In this document: in pieces, positions 50,401 through 62,000 of the stretch | Layout: every line of letters begins with the position of its first letter | How positions within the stretch are numbered: the first letter of the stretch is position 1 | Assembly: GCA_034509925.1 (NCBI GenBank) | Contig: CM067534.1 | Span: forward strand, 9,318,501-9,382,500 | DNA: 64,000 nucleotides | Direction: 5' to 3' | From: Hirudinaria manillensis | Lineage: Eukaryota; Annelida; Clitellata; Hirudinida; Hirudinidae | Made by a program: the position numbers and the translations under genes | The notes under the pieces: model-generated | What the model saw: the letters and a program-made list of their open reading frames with translations, nothing else | Databases searched by the model: none | Told to the model about the DNA's origin: nothing

Positions 50401-50819
50401 AGCACGAATTATAAGTCACCAGGTTAGATGAACTGATAGCAGAATGCCATCCCAAGCATTATTTCCCAAGTAGTTTTTCTTAAATCCCAGAATATAACAT
50501 TCCTGAAAGCATCAGAATTGAGGAAGAATCTAAACCAGACACAGATGAAATAAAAGTAACAGATGCAAAAAACATGCCCGTGCTTTCTGAAGAAGAATGG
50601 GATATGATGTTTTCAGACTCATTTGAGCCTCTAGCAATGCCATTAGACAAAGGAAATGAAACTGCAAGTGCTGATATCAGCACTGAGGTGATGAACCCCT
50701 TCAGTCATCAATTTGAAAACGACGAACCAGGCAACAATGCAAAACAAACTGGGGATATGGAAACCGACTTGTTTGCTAGTGATGTATCTGATGAAGACAT
50801 TCTTAATGTTAGACTCTAA
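47472..50819 (+). CDS. PRIMPOL: PrimPol, DNA-directed primase/polymerase
   Basis: AEP-family primase-polymerase that reprimes stalled forks in nucleus and mitochondria. Fourteen exons: 47472-47512, 47587-47658, 47759-47840, 47962-48062, 48548-48594, 48742-48833, 49007-49077, 49173-49249, 49362-49484, 49585-49753, 49864-49973, 50033-50246, 50340-50422, 50491-50819; 1611 nt, 536 aa (human 560). Active site: LYFDIEF with Asp123 and Glu125, FSRHFII with Ser175 and His177, FCDLGVYSKNRNFRLY with Asp234. Zinc knuckle: RWCRNIGRFH then WFQKCHDPDC (Cys387, His394, Cys414, Cys419), needed for priming. The acidic C-terminus has EEEWDMMFSDSFE and VSDEDILNVRL, resembling the two RPA-binding motifs. The first exon (14 codons) and the acceptor at 49863 are the least certain parts. 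All catalytic residues are present, so it should be active. Confidence 0.92.
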
Positions 50820-50851
50820 TGTTAATAGGATTTTGTTTAAACTATTTGTTA

Positions 50852-50857
50852 AATAAA
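50852..50857 (+). promoter_or_regulatory. Poly(A) signal AATAAA, PrimPol
   Basis: AATAAA 33 nt after the PrimPol stop codon, the first such hexamer downstream. Cleavage 10-25 nt further on would fall on top of the opposing CRNKL1 signal. Confidence 0.65.
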
Positions 50858-50873
50858 ATGTTTTTAAATTCTG

Positions 50874-50879
50874 TTTATT
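50874..50879 (-). promoter_or_regulatory. Poly(A) signal AATAAA, CRNKL1
   Basis: TTTATT on the plus strand, AATAAA on the minus strand, 45 nt after the CRNKL1 stop codon. Confidence 0.6.
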
Positions 50880-50924
50880 TTTAAAACAAATTGTCTGCTT
50901 CTTAATGAAATTGTTTTTTTTATT

Positions 50925-53900
50925 TTAAGCGACTTCCGATTTCTGTAACTCGTAGCCCAAAGCCTTGGCTTTCAGTTTGCTGTAAATCTTAGTGTTTTCT
51001 TCGTCGGGGAAGATGTATTCGTAGTGTTCTTCCCAGCTCACTGCGGAGCCGTCCGTTTTGTTGACCCTGCTCGAGACCACCCTACGAGGCAGCAGTTTCT
51101 GGACGACTGCCAAAGAACTGTCGTCTCCGTACTCGCTCTCGAATTCCATCCACTTCTCGAGGAGTGTGGCCCTTTCCTCGTCCCTCGTTTTCTTGAGCAA
51201 CTCCCAATCCTCGTGGTTCTGCATGGCCACTCGTTCCTCGTTCTTTCTCTCTTTCATGAACTTATTGGCCGTCTTGTAGATTTCCCTGGACTTCTCGATG
51301 CAGTCGTCATCTCCCGTGGAGAGTTCGAATAGGGCATAGCTCAACCACACCTTGATGTGCGGAGTCTTCTCGAGCAGCCTCTTGTAAATGTCTCTGACTT
51401 TGTCGAATTCGTCCAGGTTCGTCTCGAAGTCGATGTAGGCTTTCCACATGACTTCGGGCATGTCGAGCTGCTGGGCGATGGCCAGCTCGTAGATGGCACG
51501 GGCCCTGTCTACGTCCGTGAGGTTCGTCTCCATTTCGGCGAATTCCGTCCACGTCCTGCAGTTCTCCGGGGAGAACTCGAGAAACTTGTGGTACAGAGTC
51601 CGACACCTTCCGAATTCTTTCAGTTGGAATTCTAGATTTATGTATTCCCTGAAAAGCTTGTCTTTCGGACACTTGCCTATCGCCGAACCCAGAATCTTGC
51701 GGGCCACGTCGAGTCTTTTCTCTCTGATTTCGAGCTTTGCAAACATCAACCAAACCTTAGCAAAAGTGAAAACTTTGTGAGGGATGTTATCGAGACAAGC
51801 CTTGTAGACTTGTCTAGCCCTATCAATGTCCTTCATCTCAAGCTCTTCATAAAGGGCATAATATATCCACAGGTAGATGTATCTCCTCCAGTACCTTTTT
51901 TCCTATTATACATAATAATACATAATTTACATTATAGATACTTTTCAACTATTGCTTGTTTCAAAATGCATTTAAATTTAAAAATATGACTTTAAATTTA
52001 TATTGTAAGTATTAGTCGCACTACTTACAATTTTAAGAGGTACATTTGCAATGGCTCTCTCATAGAGCTCCCTGACCACTTCTGGATTTCCATCATCTTC
52101 CATTAGGCGGATGTAATTGAACCAGGCATCATAATTATAAGGATTAGATTTCAATTCCTGAAAAAACACAACTGAAATATTCATTTTTTAAAATGGAAAT
52201 TCCATTAATTATACAATTATTTTCTTTACTAAATAACTATTATTAGCACGACCACATGGGTAATAGTTATATGCCGACCTCTTCGTAATGATTCTTCCTT
52301 TTCTCGATAAGGGCTCCCTCTATGGCACTCTGGTCTCCGTACTTTTTCTCATGTATTGTGTAGAGCCTATACAGTTCTTTGCACTTTTCCTTGTCAAAGT
52401 GATTGATGGCCCACTTATAAATGGTCCTAACCCTTTCATGCTGTGTTGGAAAATTTACAATTAAAATTAAATCTCTCTTCGAATTCGCACAATTCAAACA
52501 ATTGTGCAGACATTATCAAATGTAGGCATTGCTCATATTGCTTACCTCTTTCTGGTTCTCTTCAAATTTGGCAAAGGCAATTACAAATTGCTCGCTAAGG
52601 TGCTCAGTACCGAAGTACTCGTTGGCCCTTTCAAAGATCGTCCGAGCACTGGCTATGTAACCGTGCCTCTCTTCAAATTTGGCATATTTGATCCAGTTCT
52701 GAACCTAAATGGAAAGCTTACTTCAGACAATTGCTTCCAAATATTCCATATTTGTAATAGAATTCATAAAGGAATGATTTAATACAAAATGATAAGTACA
52801 TGCAAATTCATTCATAATAATAATTAATGTTTAGTTAATTTTGTTAACTTGCCTCAGGATGCACAATGACAAATCTCTCATAGATTATTCTTGCATTATC
52901 CAGCTCTTTGCATCTGAGTTCAAAGTTGATGTATGCATGCCACGCTTGCTCATTTGGCCTCCACTCCATCCATCTTTCAAAAACCTGTCTGCATCCTACC
53001 GACCAATTACAGTTATTACATTACCCATTCAATGTTACACTAAAACAAGAATAACTAAAATGCCTAGAACCAGGTGATGGCTTACCTGACATGTTCTGTA
53101 AAGTCTCCTCCATATAGGCATACTTTCTCCAGAACTGATCAACTCTGGGAAGAATGGCAACAGCTCTGTCCAGTATGTTCCTTGCAGAGTTTACTTGTTT
53201 GTTTCTGATGAATTAGAATTAATTTAGTAATGGTTTCTATACATAGTTATGAAACCCAATTTTGGGAGACCTGTAAAAGCAACTTACCTCATCTCCATGT
53301 CTGCATACTTTAGCCATATCACAGGAGCTCTGTGTTCAACATCTAAGGCTCTCTCATAAACTGATCTCGCACTAAAAAATGATGGTGGACATTATTTTGT
53401 TGTTGTTTATAGTTAACAGATGCATATTTTAAGTATCTTATGGATTACATAACATTAAAATGGAAGTTGCTAATAGACAAATTTATCCTTAATAGTTTTG
53501 ATAAAACATTTACTTACTTTCTAAGAGCCTTTTGTGTCTCCTCCCAAGCAGCATACTTTAGCCAGTTGGACAATGTGAATCTATTCTTTCTGATGTTGTC
53601 CTCAAAAGCCTAACACAAAACAAAATGTCTTAAATAATCTCATTGTTTAATGAATTTATAATGCAAAACCCTGAGAATGTTAAGAAATAATGATAAACCA
53701 CAATCAATGAGTCACTGCAGTAATGTAAATTAGATTTTGAATTCTTAATTCTAATGTTAGTTGCAGCTTGTTTTTACCTTTCTCTTCCTCATCTGATAAT
53801 CCCTCAGCTCAGCAGCATCTGAAATCTTCTGCCTAGGAGGTGCTTGGACAAGTTCCAATTCCCTTTCCTTGGCTTCCCTCAATAACTGCTCAGCAGTGAT

Positions 53901-54233
53901 CTGCACTGGAGCTGGAGTCTTATCTTTGACCTATCATAAGAAATGAAAATATGTAAATATATGGATGAATGGTTGAAATAGTCAGTGTTTTGGGAATTTA
54001 AGTTACTGAGGTAAGACATTCAGATTAAATCGAATCACTTTTCTGGAAATGTTTTCAGTAACATTGCAAAATGCTACAGTTTAAGTGCAAGCGTTTTTTT
54101 TAGTGTTTCAGGTCCATCCGACGAGGGCATAAATATGTCGCAAATTTTTTAGCGATAGCTACGTTAGACATACCTTAGCCACTTTTGGCGTTTTGTTCTT
54201 TCCATATCCCGTATCGTCGTCAGCAAAATCCAT
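50925..54233 (-). CDS. CRNKL1: Crooked neck-like protein (Clf1/Syf3), spliceosome NineTeen complex
   Basis: HAT-repeat scaffold that helps assemble the activated spliceosome with Prp19/CDC5L. Ten exons (minus): 54174-54233, 53778-53930, 53518-53609, 53288-53371, 53086-53204, 52853-52995, 52546-52704, 52279-52440, 52029-52157, 50925-51902; 2079 nt, 692 aa. The repeats run throughout: [88 protein letters not shown]. The C-terminus has [14 protein letters not shown] as in animal orthologues. Start MDFADDD at 54233. The intron after the exon ending at 52853 begins GCAAGT, a GC-AG intron. The last exon is unusually long (978 nt) for this window. Confidence 0.95.
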
Positions 54234-55089
54234 ATTTGTCTAATTTTAATGGTTTTAATGGGAAGACAACAAATATCCCCGCTTGTAATTCCGATGTCCA
54301 ACAAAACAAAAGGGCGATAACGAGCTGCTATACAATAGACAAATAATCACATTTTAAAATTTTATTTTTATTAGAGCGCAATAAAACATTTAGGTCGCAT
54401 GTAAACCTAGATTCTTATTAAATTACTCAAGTAATTTATATAACTTTTACTCATCGATTTTTAGAAAGTTTGGTGGCTGATCCCAGATGCCAGCCCAAAA
54501 ATGCCCGAAAATCCGGCAACTCTCCGAGCAAAACTCGACATTTAAAATTCACCTACTATCAAATATGAAAAAGACACTTCAAAAACTAAAAAAAAACCAA
54601 TCCCGTTAACTTATTTAATTGACAAAAAGAGCAAAACCCCAAACAGAAACAATGACTGAACAAAGTTCTTGAATACTCTTCAGAAATTTGTTATTGAAAC
54701 CACAGTCCTCATAAATCTGCACAAAAGTAAGTTAAACAATTACTAGACAAGAAGATGTAACACTTTGCAAACAAGTAATGATATTGTTGAAGTGAAAGCA
54801 AGGATAATAAAACAATTACTAAAAAAACAATCTTTAGAAGTTTCATTTCATATTTTGCAGGAAGCAATGGTGTTAAAAGTTCATTGCATAACTAGTAAAG
54901 CTACCTTTCATTTGAGTATAAATCCATGAAATTGAATCAAATTGGTGAATTCAAGACATTATCATCAGTATGTGGAATGCATTATCATTTCTTAATAATC
55001 CAAAATTAACCTTAAAGTAAACAAAGTACTATTAAAATGCCTTAATTCAAAGATCAGTAACATAACAAAGGAAGGTATCGCCAAAATGA
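54234..55089. other. Intergenic, nothing recognised
   Basis: Promoter side of CRNKL1 and 3' side of the JIP-like gene. Homopolymer-rich, with many CAAAAC stretches. No open frame with coding character. Confidence 0.45.
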
Positions 55090-56811
55090 TCAGTTTTCCT
55101 CCTTTTCCCTGCCCCAGAAGGAATTGAAAAATCCCCACACAGCCGAAGTTTTGCTCCTCTTGGTCTCCTGGACAGCCACCAATTCTGGATGAGCCCTCGA
55201 AGCTCTGACAGTCTCCGCCCATCTTACGGCTTCCTGCAACTCCATCCACTTCTCCTTGTATTGGTTCCTCTCCATAAGAATGCGAACCAGTTCGCCTCTG
55301 GAAAACGTCGTCTTGTCAACTTCTTGCTCCTTGGCTTCCAACTTTGACTGCAACTGGGCCACTTCCTCCCTGCATTTCTTGAGCTCTTCTTCCAGCTCGG
55401 CAATCCTCAAATCCAGTCTTCTCTTTTCTGCTTGAGACATGATGAGTTCCTCTCTCGTCAATTCCAATTCTCCGGACAATTCTTCGACATCTGCTATGAG
55501 GTCATCTTTCAGGACATTCAATGCGTTCTTAGTTGCGAGGAGTTCTGCATTCTCCTGGATTAGCTTATCTACCTCCGCTCCTACGCTCATGAAATCTGCA
55601 CCGACATCTTCTTCCAAGATGGAGAATTCTTCAAAAAGCGACATGTCTTTTGCATTCTCGTTCTGGGACTCTGTGGATCGATCGACTTCCATGAGAGCTT
55701 CAGAATCATCCTCGATGTAGAAAAGATGATTTTCAGAATTTGAATCCACTGCACTGGATTTGCATGCAAAAGTGTTTGAGGCAATCAAACATTCACCGTA
55801 CATGTCGTCCATTGCGGTCATGGAACCCTCCTGAGACACGGTATCGAAACTGTCGAGGTTTTTGCCGATCTTTTCTTTGCAAATTTCGGTCACATCTCGC
55901 TGATTGAGAGGAGGATTCGATGACTTTTGTTGGATCAAACTGTTGGATGTCCGTTGATCATCCGAAATCTTCTTTTCAGGAATCAGTTCATTTTTAATCT
56001 CAACTGAGTCGACAGATTTTGAATCACTGCAGAGCAATGCTGGGGGAAAATTAGAAGCTGTTGCTGCTGCAATTTCAGAGTGTAGGCTAACTTCGGAGGA
56101 GTGTGGAGAATCTCGAGTTGTTATGAAAATATTCTGAGGCATTTCGTAAGATGATGCGACACTTCGCGGTTCCGATTTGGGGAGTAATGAAGAGGGAACA
56201 TCTGCGGAGCAATTCAAACACTTTTTGCAAACTTCGGGTTCATTTTTTGATGGATTGACTTGAGTCGAATGATGAGATTCATTTGCCTTTTGTACAAAAT
56301 CTGTGTGGCTCTTCAGGAGGCTAGAATATTTGCTGTGAAGCTTCAAATAATCGTCTTTCAATTTGGATTCTTTCTCCTCCATCCTAAAGGCTTGATCCTG
56401 CAAATTTCGAATCTTCATCTCCAGCCTCCTGGCATTTGACTCTGAGCTGTTTTTTAATTGATTCAGTTGCTTTTTGGATTCTTCTAACGAGTCTTCCATC
56501 TCCAAGTATTTTGTGTCTGCAGATTTGCGAAGAGATTTTTCCTTGTCACACTGATTTTTCAGGTGCTCAATTTCCACCTTTGATAATTCAAGATCTACTT
56601 CATTCTTCTGTTTGTCCTTGATGTTGTGGTCTAAACATTCCAGAATATTAACTACGATTGGCATGAGACCTTTCACAGCATCACCACCAAATTTTACAAT
56701 CACAGATTCAAATTCCTTGTAAACTCCATTGGCAAGACTCTGCACTTTTTCATTCATGGCATGAAGATTATGTGAATCTTCAAACATTGTGTTTCCTTTA
56801 AAATGAGTCAT
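55090..56811 (-). CDS. JIP3/JIP4 (SPAG9)-like, N-terminal half only, intronless
   Basis: Related to the kinesin/dynein adaptors JIP3/JIP4. Single open frame of 573 codons. Residues 18-110 are the RH1 domain and first coiled coil (VQSLANGVYKEFESVIVKFG, LMPIVVNILECLDHNIKDK, EKSLRKSADTKYLEMEDS). A Ser-rich region of low conservation follows. The leucine-zipper coiled coil (VEELSGELELTREELIMSQ, AELEEELKKCREEVAQLQ) leads to the RH2 domain (GELVRILMERNQYKEKWMEL, QEAVRWAETVRASR, the part that binds phospho-Rab in JIP3/4). It stops 20 residues later, at FNSFWGREKEEN, so the WD40-like C-terminal half of about 700 residues is absent. No donor is visible near the stop. A TTTATAG just upstream of the ATG could be an acceptor of a 5' UTR intron. 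Could be a short paralogue, a retrocopy or a short isoform. Confidence 0.85.
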   Translation of the reverse strand: MTHFKGNTMFEDSHNLHAMNEKVQSLANGVYKEFESVIVKFGGDAVKGLMPIVVNILECLDHNIKDKQKNEVDLELSKVEIEHLKNQCDKEKSLRKSADTKYLEMEDSLEESKKQLNQLKNSSESNARRLEMKIRNLQDQAFRMEEKESKLKDDYLKLHSKYSSLLKSHTDFVQKANESHHSTQVNPSKNEPEVCKKCLNCSADVPSSLLPKSEPRSVASSYEMPQNIFITTRDSPHSSEVSLHSEIAAATASNFPPALLCSDSKSVDSVEIKNELIPEKKISDDQRTSNSLIQQKSSNPPLNQRDVTEICKEKIGKNLDSFDTVSQEGSMTAMDDMYGECLIASNTFACKSSAVDSNSENHLFYIEDDSEALMEVDRSTESQNENAKDMSLFEEFSILEEDVGADFMSVGAEVDKLIQENAELLATKNALNVLKDDLIADVEELSGELELTREELIMSQAEKRRLDLRIAELEEELKKCREEVAQLQSKLEAKEQEVDKTTFSRGELVRILMERNQYKEKWMELQEAVRWAETVRASRAHPELVAVQETKRSKTSAVWGFFNSFWGREKEEN

Positions 56812-59080
56812 TTCTGTGGCAAAGTCTATAAAAAAAATGTAATCATAATTTTACTTTGAAAAATATTAAAAACCGACGTTCATCAAAACTTTATATTACA
56901 TAGTTAATGCCAGTATGAAGGGATCACCAAAGGATGGGGAACTAATAGTCTGTGACGTGTAATCCTTAGACGGCTAGAAACTAATTTAATCCAACAAATA
57001 AATTTCACAAGTGTCCGCAACTAACATTGTTAACAATTTGTAACTTCGGCTAAGATGTTTTTCATCGTTTATGTACGAATCATTTGTTTATTTCAGAAGT
57101 CGAACCCCCTGGATACGTCTCAAGTACGCAGCAAAAAAATTATTTTACCATGTATTCCAGCTTTTGAAATGGTCTTTAGCAACCTTACAAAAATGTGAAT
57201 AATTGATTTAAGACTAATAGTAGCACAAAATCAACTAATTAATTGTTTTGAAATAACATAATATGCTTAAATGTAAACTTAATTTTTTTGTGGAATTTGG
57301 TACACATTTGTCATAACGCGTTACAGTATGTGTACTTAAATGAATTTTTTTTATTTATTGTCAATCAGTTATAAAACTAGATGGTTAATCTAGGACCAAA
57401 TCATTCTGTGAGCAGACGATTTTTGGTTTTCAGAAACATCATCTAACCAGCTATATTTAAAAAATTAACCTTAGGGGGAGAAGAAAATTCACGTATGCAA
57501 ATATTCAATTTAAATGTTAGATCTACTTCCCCAGGAAGTTCGCCAGTCGTAAAAATGGTTTTCTGTCGCTCCCTTGCCGTAGATCTAGATCGATGCCTCA
57601 TCAATCATTCTTGTCTTGTTAACAACTCGACAGACACTCATTTCAACTGATTTTCTTTGTATTTTTATTTGTGAACTATGAGAAAACAATTCCATTTAAT
57701 TTACGAATATACAATATTTGTCAATTTACTAAGGCACACATCAACAAATAAAATAAATAATAACTTTGAGTGGTTAATGCACAACGCAATTCGCTGCCTG
57801 AAATTATTCAACCGATCGCGGACGTTTAAATCTATGAAGTTAGTATGAAAATGTCAGACGAAAAAAGGCACCTTAGAGCAACCCCGAAACTGCAGCAAAA
57901 ACCAAAAACCCTAACACTGGTGAAAATATGGTGATGGCGAAAAATGGTGAAAATGTGGTGATGTGGAAAATGGTGAAAATATGGTGATGGTGAAAAATGT
58001 TGGAAAATGAAAAATGGCGAAAATATGGTGATGGTGAAAAATGGTGAAAATGTGGTGATGTGGAAAATTGTGAAAATATGGTGATGGTGAAAAATGGTGG
58101 AAAATGGTGAAAATATGGTGATGGTGAAAAATTGTGAAAATATAGTGATGGTGAAAAATGGTGAAAAATATGGTGATGGTGAAAAATGGTGAAAAATATG
58201 GTGATGGTGGAAAATGGTGAAAAATATGGTGATGGTGGAAAATGGTGAAAAATATGGTGATGGTGGAAAATGGTGAAAAATATGGTGATGGTGAAAAAAT
58301 GGTGATGGTTAAAACCCCTAACCCTAATCCTAACCCTAACCATAAACCCTAACACCGACCTTAACGCTAACCCTAACCCTAACAGTAACCCATATTGATC
58401 GAAAATATGGTGATGGTGAAAATATGGTGATGGTTAAAACTCCTAACCCTAACACTGACCTAATGCTAACCCTAACCCCTTAACTCTGACCCTAACCCTA
58501 ACCATAAACTCTGACCCTAACCCTAACCCTAACACTGACCCTAACCCTAACCCTAACCATAACTCTAACAATGACCTTAACGCTAACCCTAACCCCTAAC
58601 ACTGGTGAAAATATGGTGATGGTGAAAAACATCAATAAATCACATTGCTAACAATGAAGCACAATGAGACAGCCAGGGATTCACTCGTTGACGTTAAATT
58701 GAATAGTGGCCCTCGAAATGTGGCCCAGGGTTTGAAGCCCATCTTTGTTCTTTTAACGGAACACCTGCCGTTAACCTGTGTGATGTATCTTATATTACTT
58801 GTGATTACATCTTGTGAGTGCCTGGATAGGATCTTCATCCGAAGATCAAGTAACATTTTCATGTCCTCTACAATTACAGCTTCTCGAGGAGCAATTGCGT
58901 TCAATAATGGCTGCTGTCGAGTTGTCTTTCATTAGCACTTGCCCGAACAAAAATTCAATACACAAAAGTAAATATTAAAACACGCAGTTTGAAGGTTGAA
59001 GATCAAGTAAAAAAAAAACAACAACAATATCATAATTTCTTGAATTCGAGAAAGTTCGTTTTGATTTTTTTTTTTTTGCA
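56812..59080. other. Gene-free stretch dominated by tandem repeats
   Basis: 56812-57900 is AT-rich with no gene seen. 57913-58630 holds the mixed repeat block described next. At 58632-58935 open frames of about 90 codons exist on both strands with no recognisable similarity; this patch is less repetitive and could be a remnant of something, but I cannot identify it. Confidence 0.5.
57913..58630. repeat. 27-bp minisatellite interleaved with telomere-like CCCTAA tracts
   Basis: 57913-58315: about 15 units of GGTGATGGTGAAAAATGGTG plus AAAATAT, varying in length. 58314-58390: degenerate CCCTAA repeats. 58397-58435: two more GATGGTG units. 58437-58597: further CCCTAA tract with CTCTGACCCTAACC variants. 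58600-58630: one last GTGATGGTGAAAA unit. The 160-codon frame at 57873-58355 (minus) is repeat translation. Confidence 0.9.
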
Positions 59081-62000
59081 TCATTCCCAAGAAGTAAGCT
59101 GCAGTGACATGCTGCCAGCCGATTGATCTGGAATTGATTAAAAGTGAAATTAAATTAAAATTAGCTACCTTTATAACTCAAATGTTGGTTATAAAATCAC
59201 GAACTAACCTCTAATGTCGACGCTCAATCTAAGTCCGTCTGCCAGATTTTGCATGACCTGCATTATTCATTTTTTAAATGTTGAATACAAATATTTTGAC
59301 ATAAAATAATATTTTCAAAAAAATTAATTATTTAATTTAATAATTTCGACGGAAGGAAAAGGAGAAATGAGAATAACATGTGTCACATTTATGACAATGA
59401 CATCACCATCATCACAACACAACAATAGTACAGCATCTATAATGTAACATACTGTTGGGTTGTTACAATACATTTATATTATATTGTAATATAACACAAC
59501 ACAACACAACATAATACAATAACACAATATAATACATCACAACATAACACAACATAACACAACACAACACACTCACTCACTCACTCACTCACTCACTCCT
59601 TCTTAATGTTATTAACTCACCGAATCGTTAACGATGACGTTGATTCTTTCTGAACCTCTCCTCAGATAAACGGACCTGATTTGTGTTGGTTCGAGTGGAA
59701 AAACTGAACTCAATTTGTGAACGAGGTTTTCCACGTTCAACACTTCCATGAACAGCGCGTGTACGTCGCTCTCTACGTCTGCAAGTTGTGGCAATTAAAA
59801 AATATATAATTTGAAATTTATATTCTGAAATTTAAAATATATAAAAGTATATTAATCCCTAATATATTTTGGTTATTTAGTGAAATTATTTATTTATGGG
59901 AAATTGTGACAAATTGTGAGTATAAAATTGGAATTAAAATGTCTTACTTTGAAGATAAATTTATACGACATTATCAAGAATTTAATAAAAATCAGGATTT
60001 ATTAAAAATAAATTTAATCGATTTATTAAAAAAAAAAAAATAGACGTAAATGACAAGTTATTTAAAGCCTCCACCTTCTAAAGATAAAGAATGTCCCTTG
60101 TACTTTTTGCTTTGATTTTCGGCCATGGATTCTACAACTTCAAGACGAGAACAAACGTTTTTGTCCACACGAGTAACGTCTGGACTTCTAGAACGTTTCG
60201 TACCTTTCTTCAGTTTTTGAATTTCATCAGATTTCGATGGAACAGTTTCTGATGGACTTTCGCTTCTGTTTTGTTCAGAAATCGATGAAATCGATGAAAT
60301 CGATTTGGTCCTTTGAGCTGACGGATCGTCTTTTAAGGCGTCAAATCGGAGCGCTGGCAACAAGGTTTCATGGTTTAAGGATTTTAATGACAGGACTATG
60401 TTACGAGTTCAATACCTTTCCTGTCTGCCAGTTGTCCAATTGCTGCCACGTACAACGTAAGTCTCGGCCGTATGGGTCTTTTTAAATCGAGATTATTATT
60501 TTTTAAATTTTATATAATTTCAATTTAAATTGAAAAAAAAAAGAAAGAAAAGAAAAGTCTGTTTACTTCGAGTGCAGGGCATTGTTCAACCTGATGCCGT
60601 TAACTGTTCCGCAAATCTGAATGAGATCGTCTCTCGAGAGCCTCAGCAAATCGGCGCCTAAAAAAAAAAAGAGAGACAAAAAAGACCGTTAAATCTGGAT
60701 TGAAACTTTCAATCGAAACAGTTTCAATCAATCAACCGACCCGTGAACTCCTTGAAATGTTGAATGCAGGCATCGAACCGGTTTTGAGACAACCACAATC
60801 CGACCTGCATGGCATCCATGGTGATGTTGATTTGTTCGACTACTTTTGATTGGTCGACCGAGACCAGGGAGTTGGCAGAATGGCACCTGCTGGAATGCGA
60901 CAAGTCATGCAAAAGTGCTTCGTCCTGTCTTAAGGGACTCCCCCTGTCGTCGGATTTTGAAATGGCAGGCGATGAGGGCAGAGAGGTCGACGATATAACC
61001 TTTAATTGTTTTTTCATTCAATTAAAATTATTAATATTCAATTATTATTATTAATTTAAATTATTATTACTTTTTTAAACTGTAAACATCCAATGTTTAC
61101 TTTTAAGGCATCTTTCGTGCGGTTGTCATGGACGCTCGGCGATGCTGGCGATGGGACCTGTTTGTTGTTAATTTGGAATTGTATTACGTACGAATAAAGA
61201 ATGGTTTGAAGTGAACTTAAAGCTAGCAACATTCAAATAGGTTTTTGCTACATAATGGCCCGCATAATTCGAAATCGTCTGCTTTTGGATGGCTCTAATG
61301 ATGGCTAGAATAACTCTCGTTGTATTTATTCGTATTTGAATATCTCTACGATGGAATATCTCCATGACTCAGCATAATTTACATTTGCTCAGAATCAATG
61401 TCATCCTGGACCTGATAACGACGCCTACTCTGAATTCAAGACAGAATAATACTATAGACCTCCGTCTTTGCGTCTACGGTCTGCGTAGATTGCTATCAAT
61501 TTCGATGTTCGGTTACCATTTTCTTGACGATATCGGTCCACTATTGCATACCTGACATTGGAGTAAATGGGGACCCTGATTGTGCGCTGCCGATGGCCTA
61601 GAGGCGTTGTACGGGCTATAGATGACCCTCTTGACCTGTTCGGTGGGAATTTTGAGAGTGGAATTTCTGAGTGGATTGTCGTTTGCAGATTGTTGAAGTC
61701 GGGGTTGGGTAGGGTAGGGTATGGGATGTACTCACCTCACTTCCAGCTGGGGAGGTCGGATCGTTGGCAGGACTTATGACGCTCACGGTACACTCGTTAG
61801 TCTCGTGATGACGCTTTTGAGGTCAAGGTTATTAAGGTTGATTTTATATTTTAAAATTTTCTAGCAACGATTTTTAGTGTAAAGTTGAGTAAAGTTCCTT
61901 ACTCCTAAGTTTCGATTCCTGACAGGAGACGGAGATTTGTGGAGACGTGATAGATCGTTGTATGGGCTTGAAATTACCAAAATCAATTTTAAAAACCCAG

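Noticed and set aside
51307-51753. 148-codon frame in another register of the CRNKL1 last exon, plus several plus-strand frames there
   Set aside because: Shadows of the HAT-repeat coding sequence; the crooked neck frame matches the family along its whole length.
57873-58355. 160-codon minus-strand frame rich in His, Phe and Pro
   Set aside because: Pure repeat translation of the 27-bp minisatellite, with no conserved domain and no splice context.
58632-58935. Open frames of about 90 codons on both strands
   Set aside because: No recognisable family and no splice or promoter context; kept only as a remark in the gene-free stretch.
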